Below, piece after piece: positions 6,198 through 10,547 of a stretch of 10,547 bases of DNA. The stretch is from Actinomycetes bacterium. Its GTDB lineage: Bacteria > Actinomycetota > Actinomycetes > Propionibacteriales > Propionibacteriaceae. Both the position numbers and the translations under genes were made by a program. Positions within the stretch are counted from its first letter, which is position 1. Each line of letters starts with the position of its first letter. The stretch spans positions 1-10,547 of the forward strand of contig JAEVYS010000098.1 of the NCBI GenBank assembly GCA_023392635.1, given 5' to 3'. The notes under the pieces were generated by a model. The model worked only from the letters and a program-made list of their open reading frames with translations, was not told the origin of the DNA and did no database searches.

Positions 6198-7154
6198 ATG
6201 CTGAGGTTCGCCACCGTCGGCACGAGCTGGATCACCACCCGGTTCGCCGAGGCGGTCGCCGCCGTGCCGGACGCCGAGGTGGCCTGCGCCTACTCCCGGG
6301 ACGGGGCGCGCGCGGCAGCGTTCGCAGCGGCTGTCGGGGCGCCCTCGTGGAGCAGTGACCTGCGCGCGTTGCTCGCCTCCGACGAGGTGGACGCGGTCTA
6401 CGTGGCCTCGCCCAACAGTGTCCATTTCGCCCAGGCCCTGCAGGCGGTCCGCGCCGGCAAGCACGTCCTCGTCGAGAAGCCGGCCACCCCCACCGCAGCC
6501 GAGTTCGAGACGCTGCTCGGCGAGGCGAGGGCTACCGGAGTAGTGGTGCTGGAGGGCATGCGGACCGCCTACGATCCGGGCGTGGCCCGCGTCCGGGAAC
6601 TGCTGGGGACGCTCGGAGCCCTCCGCCTGGTGTCGCTGCGTTACTGCCAGCGGTCGTCCCGCTACGACAGCGTGCTCGCCGGCGAGCGGGTGAACATCTT
6701 CGACCCCGCACTCGCGGGCGGAGCGCTCAACGACCTCGGCGTCTACTGCGTGAGCGTGCTCGTCGACCTGTTCGGCGAGCCGGCACGGGTCGGCGCGGCG
6801 TCCGTGCCGGTCGGCGGGGGAGCGGACGGGGCCGGTGTCGCGATCGCCTCCTACCCGGGGTTCGTCGCCGACCTCGGATGGTCGAAGATCACCGCTTCCG
6901 ATGTGCCCAGCGAGGTGCAGGGCGAGGCGGCCACGCTCGTCGTCGACCACCTGCCGGCGCCACGGCACCTGCGGGTGCGCGCGCTGGACGGCTCCGAGGA
7001 GTCCTTCCGCGTGGCCGCGCCGGAGTTCACCCTGCAGTACGAGGTGGAGCGTTTCGCGCAGCTCTGCGCCGGCGCCGACCCGTCCGCCGACCACCGACGC
7101 ACGCTGGCCGTGCTGCGGACGCTCGAAGCGATTCGAGCGGCCGCCGCCGGGTGA
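6198..7154 (+). CDS. Gfo/Idh/MocA family NAD(P)-dependent oxidoreductase
   Basis: A 318-residue oxidoreductase of the Gfo/Idh/MocA family, which oxidises or reduces sugars, inositols and related polyols using NAD(P). Residues 1-120 form the Rossmann domain, including VYVASPNSVHFAQAL (67-81) and the family's AGKHVLVEKPATPT segment (86-99), with EKP at 93-95. The C-terminal domain contains GGALNDLGVYCV (174-185), whose Asp and Tyr are in the usual substrate-side motif. The dinucleotide loop reads VGTSWIT in place of a canonical GxGxxG/A, a variation also found in some relatives. Length is normal. The ATG is chosen because GGAGGGG lies just upstream (GGAGG core, 6 nt spacing). It is 60 bp from the DUF2207 gene and 111 bp from the pirin, so it may be transcribed alone. 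The substrate cannot be read from the sequence, and no sugar transporter or kinase is adjacent. Confidence 0.9.
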   Translation: MLRFATVGTSWITTRFAEAVAAVPDAEVACAYSRDGARAAAFAAAVGAPSWSSDLRALLASDEVDAVYVASPNSVHFAQALQAVRAGKHVLVEKPATPTAAEFETLLGEARATGVVVLEGMRTAYDPGVARVRELLGTLGALRLVSLRYCQRSSRYDSVLAGERVNIFDPALAGGALNDLGVYCVSVLVDLFGEPARVGAASVPVGGGADGAGVAIASYPGFVADLGWSKITASDVPSEVQGEAATLVVDHLPAPRHLRVRALDGSEESFRVAAPEFTLQYEVERFAQLCAGADPSADHRRTLAVLRTLEAIRAAAAG

Positions 7155-7214
7155 ACCCGCCCGTGCGCCCGGCCGGACGCCGAATCGACCGGTCGTACGC
7201 ACGAGCCCGCCCGT

Positions 7215-7260
7215 CCGACATCGCGTCGTGCCGACTTAGGCTGGACGCACCTGAGGAGGT
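7215..7260 (+). promoter_or_regulatory. Probable promoter and ribosome binding site of the pirin gene
   Basis: TAGGCT at 7237-7242 fits the TANNNT -10 form. CCGACA at 7215-7220 matches TTGACA at four of six positions with a 16-nt spacer. GAGGAGGT at 7253-7260 is a strong Shine-Dalgarno sequence, its GGAGG core 6 nt before the ATG at 7266. Confidence 0.55.
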
Positions 7261-7265
7261 GCACG

Positions 7266-8246
7266 ATGAGCAACACCGAAGCGCGATCCGAGGTGGTCGA
7301 CTGCGTCGTCCCGGACGAGCACGACCCCGAGCACGTCCAGGTCGTCGAGCCGAAGGAGGTCGCCCTCGGCGGGGAGGATGCACTGCGGGTGCGACGGACG
7401 TTGCCCTCGCTGCGGCGCTCCTTCGTGGGGGCCTGGTGCTTCGTCGACCACTACGGTCCCGAGCGCGGCGTGTGCATGGACGTGCCGCCGCACCCGCACA
7501 CCGGGCTGCAGACGGTGAGCTGGCTCTTCGACGGCGAGATCGAGCACCGCGACTCCGGCGGGGTGCACGCGATGGTGCGTCCCGGTGAGGTGAACCTGAT
7601 GACCTCCGGTCACGGGATCGCGCACTCGGAGGTGTCCACGCCGGCTGGTGACCTGCTGCACGGGGTGCAACTGTGGGTGGTGCTTCCCGAGGAGAGCAAG
7701 GACCTGGTGCGGGAGTTCCAGCACCACGTGCCTGACGTGTTCGACGACGTCGGCGTCCGCGGCAGGCTGCTGGTCGGATCCCTGGCCGGGGTGACTTCTC
7801 CGGTACACACCGAGACCCCCCTGCTGGGCGCCGAGCTCGTCCTGGATCCGGGCGCGACGTGGGAATTCGCCGTCGACCCCGGCTTCGAGCACGGCGTCCT
7901 GGTCGACACCGGCCACGTGCACTTCGACGGTGTGCGGCTGGACCGCACCATCCTGGGAGTCCGCGACGCGGGGCTCGACTCCGTCCGGCTGACCAACCCG
8001 ACGGACGCGCCGGCCCGGGTCATGCTGCTCGGCGGGGAGCCGTTCGAGGAAGGCGTGGTGATGTGGTGGAACTTCATCGGACGCAGCCACGCCGACATCG
8101 TCGCCCTCCGCGAGGAGTGGAACGAGGCGCCCGACGACCGGTTCGGCCGCGTCGCCGGCTACCGCGGTCCCACCGTCCGCCTCGAGGCGCCGCCCCTGCC
8201 TCCCGATATCACCCTCAAGCGCCGCTTCCGCCGCGGCCGCCAGTGA
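7266..8246 (+). CDS. Pirin family protein (cupin-fold metalloprotein)
   Basis: A 326-residue pirin-like protein with two cupin domains. The four metal ligands of the family are present in the N-terminal cupin: His76 and His78 in PPHPHTG, and His120 and Glu122 in GHGIAHSE. The C-terminal half includes the pirin-type MWWNFIGRSHADI segment (residues ~266-280). Family members bind iron; some show quercetin 2,3-dioxygenase activity and others act as regulators or modulators of metabolic enzymes, so a single role cannot be assigned. The protein has an acidic N-terminal extension of ~25 residues before the cupin. The start is set by a strong GAGGAGGT site. It is the last plus-strand gene before the palindromic repeat and converges with glyA, with 75 bp between the two stop codons. 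It probably has its own promoter and no operon partner. Confidence 0.92.
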   Translation: MSNTEARSEVVDCVVPDEHDPEHVQVVEPKEVALGGEDALRVRRTLPSLRRSFVGAWCFVDHYGPERGVCMDVPPHPHTGLQTVSWLFDGEIEHRDSGGVHAMVRPGEVNLMTSGHGIAHSEVSTPAGDLLHGVQLWVVLPEESKDLVREFQHHVPDVFDDVGVRGRLLVGSLAGVTSPVHTETPLLGAELVLDPGATWEFAVDPGFEHGVLVDTGHVHFDGVRLDRTILGVRDAGLDSVRLTNPTDAPARVMLLGGEPFEEGVVMWWNFIGRSHADIVALREEWNEAPDDRFGRVAGYRGPTVRLEAPPLPPDITLKRRFRRGRQ

Positions 8247-8249
8247 CCG

Positions 8250-8323
8250 CGACGCATCGGGGACGGTTCCCGATGCGTCGGGTCTCCGTCCGGTGACGCG
8301 GGAGGAACCGTCCCCGATGCGTC
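8250..8323. repeat. Nested inverted repeat between convergent pirin and glyA genes; possible bidirectional terminator
   Basis: Two overlapping palindromes share one arm. First, 8250-8261 pairs perfectly with 8269-8280 (12 bp, 7-nt loop). Second, the 20 bases 8251-8270 are the exact reverse complement of 8304-8323, with 33 nt between. As a result CCCGATGCGTC also occurs as a direct repeat (8269-8279 and 8313-8323). The right arm overlaps the last two bases of the glyA stop codon. It is placed to terminate transcripts from both sides, though no T-tract is present. The three-copy arrangement is more than a simple terminator needs and could instead be a copy of a dispersed palindromic repeat family. 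Confidence 0.85.
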
Positions 8324-9761
8324 AGAGCTCGAGGCCGGGGTAGAGCGGGTTGGCGTCCAGCAACTCGGCGGCGGCGGCCCGCGTGCGGACTGCCACGCCG
8401 TCGGCCAGGTCGTACCTGGCCTTGCCGGGGGCTCCGGCGGCGGTGGCCACCGGTGTCGTGGCCTTGAGGACGCCGGTGATCAGCTCTGCGACCTGGTCGA
8501 ACTCGGCGGCGCCGAAGCCGCGGGTGGTCAGCGCGGGGGTGCCGATCCGGACGCCGGTGGTGTACCAGGCGCCGTTGGGGTCGTTCGGCACGGAGTTGCG
8601 GTTGGTCACGATGCCCGAGTCGAGCAGGGCGGACTCCGCCTGCCGCCCGGTGAGCCCGAACGAGCCGACGTCCAGGAGCACGAGATGGTTGTCTGTGCCC
8701 CCGGTGACCAGCGTCACCCCACGCTTGAGCAGGCCCTCGGCCAGCGCCTTCGCGTTGTCTGCCACGGCCTGGGCGTAGGACTGGAACGCCGGCTGCCTCG
8801 CCTCGGCGAGCGCCACCGCCTTGGCGGCCATCACGTGCCCCAGGGGCCCACCCAGAACCATGGGGCATCCGCGGTCGACGGCGGGCGCATACTCCTGGGT
8901 GGCCAGCACGAGGCCACCGCGGGGGCCTCGCAGCGACTTGTGGGTCGTCGTCGCCACCACGTCGGCGTAGGGGATGGGGTTCTCCTCACCGGTGAACACC
9001 TTGCCCGCCACCAGGCCGGCGAAGTGCGCCATGTCCACGAACAGGGTCGCGCCGACCTCGTCCGCGATGTCGCGCATCTTCGCGAAGTTGACCCGACGCG
9101 GGTAGGCGGAGTACCCGGCGACCAGGATGAGCGGCTTGAACTCGCGCGCATCGGCCAGCAGCTTGTCGTAGTCGATGAGGCCGGTCTCGGGGTGGGTGCC
9201 GTAGGAGTGCTGGCGGAACATCTTGCCGGAGATGTTGTGCCGGAAGCCGTGGGTCAGGTGGCCGCCGGCGTCCAGTGCCATGCCCATCACGCGCTGGGAG
9301 TTGAACGTGGCGCGCAGCGTCTCCCAGTCGTCCTCGGTGAGGTCGTTGACCGTTTTGGCGCCGAGCCTCTCCAGGGCCGGGCTCTCCACCCGGTGCGCGA
9401 GGATCGACCAGTACGCCACCAGGTTGGCGTCGATGCCGGAGTGCGGCTGTGCATAGGCGTACTCGGCGCCGAACAGCTCCCTGGCGTGCTCGGCGGCGAC
9501 GGTCTCGACGGTGTCGATGTTCTGGCAGCCGGCGTAGAAGCGGTGCCCGATGGTGCCCTCGGCGTACTTGTCGCTCAGCCACGTCCCCATCGTCATCAGC
9601 ACGGGCAGTGAGGCGTAGTTCTCGCTCGCGATCAGCTTCAGCGACGCGCGCTGGTCGGCGAGTTCGGCGCGGGTCGCCGCCGCGATGCGGGGCTCGATCC
9701 CCCCGATCACCTCCAGCGCCTGGCGGTAGATGGACGTTGCGGTGCTGGCGAGATCGGACAC
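8322..9761 (-). CDS. glyA: Serine hydroxymethyltransferase (long form)
   Basis: GlyA interconverts serine and glycine with tetrahydrofolate and 5,10-methylene-tetrahydrofolate, using PLP; it is a main source of one-carbon units. Family signatures are intact: LIASENY, SDKYAEGTIGHRFYAGCQN, GGHLTHG, and ATTTHKSLRGPRGG, where the Lys (residue 275 from this start) holds PLP. At 479 residues it is ~60 longer than the E. coli enzyme; about 30 of these form an insertion before GGHLTHG (roughly residues 122-158), with further extra length near the C-terminus. Two GTG codons compete. GTG 9761 has AGGAG 5 nt upstream, while at GTG 9767 that AGGAG would run into the start codon itself, so I choose 9761; using 9767 adds two residues. 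It is divergent from the glycerate kinase gene and convergent with pirin. Confidence 0.95.
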   Translation of the reverse strand: MSDLASTATSIYRQALEVIGGIEPRIAAATRAELADQRASLKLIASENYASLPVLMTMGTWLSDKYAEGTIGHRFYAGCQNIDTVETVAAEHARELFGAEYAYAQPHSGIDANLVAYWSILAHRVESPALERLGAKTVNDLTEDDWETLRATFNSQRVMGMALDAGGHLTHGFRHNISGKMFRQHSYGTHPETGLIDYDKLLADAREFKPLILVAGYSAYPRRVNFAKMRDIADEVGATLFVDMAHFAGLVAGKVFTGEENPIPYADVVATTTHKSLRGPRGGLVLATQEYAPAVDRGCPMVLGGPLGHVMAAKAVALAEARQPAFQSYAQAVADNAKALAEGLLKRGVTLVTGGTDNHLVLLDVGSFGLTGRQAESALLDSGIVTNRNSVPNDPNGAWYTTGVRIGTPALTTRGFGAAEFDQVAELITGVLKATTPVATAAGAPGKARYDLADGVAVRTRAAAAELLDANPLYPGLEL

Positions 9762-9789
9762 GGGCACTCCTGGGTTCGAGGACGCCGCA

Positions 9790-9795
9790 ACTCTA
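9790..9795 (-). promoter_or_regulatory. Possible -10 box of glyA
   Basis: TAGAGT on the minus strand (9795-9790) fits TANNNT. It would start transcription near 9783, leaving a ~20-nt leader that includes the AGGAG at 9771-9767. No convincing -35 box is visible, and no riboswitch-sized leader is present. Confidence 0.4.
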
Positions 9796-9837
9796 TCGAG
9801 AAGGGTCCACCCCTCCCGGTCGTGCCCGGCCCCGGTT

Positions 9838-9843
9838 TACCCT
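9838..9843 (+). promoter_or_regulatory. Possible -10 box of the glycerate kinase gene
   Basis: TACCCT at 9838-9843 fits TANNNT and would start transcription near 9850, 13 nt before the ribosome binding site GAAGGA (9863-9868). No clear -35 box is seen. It faces away from the glyA -10 box, 42 nt apart. Confidence 0.35.
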
Positions 9844-9873
9844 GCTCGTGGACCGAACCCACGAAGGATGGAC

Positions 9874-10547
9874 GTGCGCGTCGTGCTGGCCCCCGACTCG
9901 TTCAAGGAGTCGATGACCGCGGCACAGGCCGCAGCGGCGATGTCGCGCGGAGTGCGAAGGGTGCACCCGCTCGCCGATTGTGTCGAGGTGCCGATGGCCG
10001 ATGGCGGCGAGGGAACGGCGGACGCGCTCGTCGCCGCACTCTCGGGGCGCTGGCGCACCGTGGAGGTGACCGACGCGCTGGGCCGCCCCGTGACGGCCCG
10101 GTACGGCCTCGCCGGCGACGACCTGGCCGTGATCGAGGTCGCCGCCGCAGTGGGCATCGGCCTGGTCGCCCCCGCCGAGCGGGACGTGTGGCGGTCGAGC
10201 TCCCTGGGTGTCGGCTCCCTCGTCAGCGACGCGCTCGACACCGGCGCCGACCGCCTGCTCGTGGGGCTGGGCGGCTCGGCCACCACCGACGGCGGTGCCG
10301 GGATGCTCGCCGCGCTCGGCGCCGCCTGGCTCGATGCGTCCGGCCGGCGCCTTGAGCCGACGCCCCAGGGGTTGCGTGAGCTGGTCCGCGTGGACCTCTC
10401 CGGTCTCGACCCCCGGCTGGCCGGGCTTCGGATCGACCTCGCCTGCGACGTCGACAATCCCCTGCTGGGCCCGACCGGGGCTGCCGCGGTCTTCGGCCCG
10501 CAGAAGGGCGCCACCCCCGCGCAGGTGCCGTTGCTGGACGCCACGCT
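9874..10547 (+). CDS. Glycerate kinase, N-terminal part (cut by the window edge)
   Basis: Glycerate kinase of the GlxK/GarK type phosphorylates D-glycerate with ATP, feeding it into glycolysis. About 224 residues of an expected ~370-380 are present; the frame runs off the right edge intact. Signatures: MRVVLAPDSFKESMTA at the N-terminus, PMADGGEGTAD (40-50), VGLGGSATTDGGAGML (130-145) and ACDVDNPLLGPTGAAAVFGP (190-209), all typical of the family. An in-frame ATG at 9868 directly abuts the AAGG of the Shine-Dalgarno sequence. GTG 9874 has GAAGGA with 5-nt spacing and gives the N-terminus usual in the family (Met, basic residue, hydrophobic pair, APDSFK), so I choose the GTG. It is divergent from glyA. 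Both enzymes belong to serine/glycine/glycerate metabolism, but glyoxylate or tartronate-semialdehyde enzymes would have to lie outside the window. Confidence 0.93.
   Translation, partial: MRVVLAPDSFKESMTAAQAAAAMSRGVRRVHPLADCVEVPMADGGEGTADALVAALSGRWRTVEVTDALGRPVTARYGLAGDDLAVIEVAAAVGIGLVAPAERDVWRSSSLGVGSLVSDALDTGADRLLVGLGGSATTDGGAGMLAALGAAWLDASGRRLEPTPQGLRELVRVDLSGLDPRLAGLRIDLACDVDNPLLGPTGAAAVFGPQKGATPAQVPLLDAT

Noticed and set aside
4296..7202. A 968-codon open frame on the minus strand opposite the DUF2207 and oxidoreductase genes
   Set aside because: The translation is low-complexity Arg/Gly/Asp/His-rich with no domain, as expected for the antisense of high-GC genes. Both plus-strand genes here have clear family motifs and ribosome binding sites.
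7155..7236. A terminator after the oxidoreductase gene
   Set aside because: The best pairing is 5 bp (GTGCG with CGCAC) around a 30-nt loop; I see nothing supportable apart from the pirin promoter further on.

Overview
The window is about 10.5 kb of very GC-rich DNA with dense genes, GTG and TTG starts, G-rich ribosome binding sites and TANNNT-type -10 boxes. This points to an actinobacterium (Actinomycetota). The IspF variant motifs (FGTSEP, and a C-terminus very like the mycobacterial enzyme) agree. A member of the Propionibacteriales is a reasonable guess, but the sequence alone does not settle the genus. Nothing indicates a plasmid, phage or genomic island; this looks like ordinary chromosome.

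Layout, left to right. (1) The 3' end of a 2-oxo-acid dehydrogenase E2 acyltransferase, closed by a strong hairpin terminator. (2) A SorC-family sugar-binding regulator, followed after 28 bp by ispD and ispF, two enzymes of the MEP isoprenoid pathway; ispD and ispF overlap by ATGA. (3) Converging on ispF, a membrane-anchored zinc peptidase of the YpfJ type on the minus strand. (4) Divergent from it, a secreted/membrane DUF2207 protein, then a Gfo/Idh/MocA oxidoreductase and a pirin, all on the plus strand. (5) A compact nested palindromic repeat between the convergent pirin and glyA genes. (6) glyA (serine hydroxymethyltransferase, long form) on the minus strand, divergent from a glycerate kinase cut off by the right edge.

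Functional groupings: ispD and ispF act in the same pathway, converting MEP towards isoprenoid precursors, with one step (IspE) between them. GlyA and glycerate kinase both touch serine/glycine/glycerate metabolism and share a 112-bp divergent promoter region. The peptidase and the DUF2207 protein are both predicted envelope proteins sharing a 155-bp divergent region. The oxidoreductase and pirin have no obvious pathway link.

I do not see a convincing undescribed multi-gene system. The items most worth checking are the nested inverted repeat at 8250-8323, two probable leaderless promoters (ispD and the zinc peptidase), the long-form SHMT, and the placement of a sugar-responsive regulator directly ahead of ispDF. 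No tRNA, rRNA, CRISPR array, insertion sequence or gene-free stretch longer than 300 bases was found.
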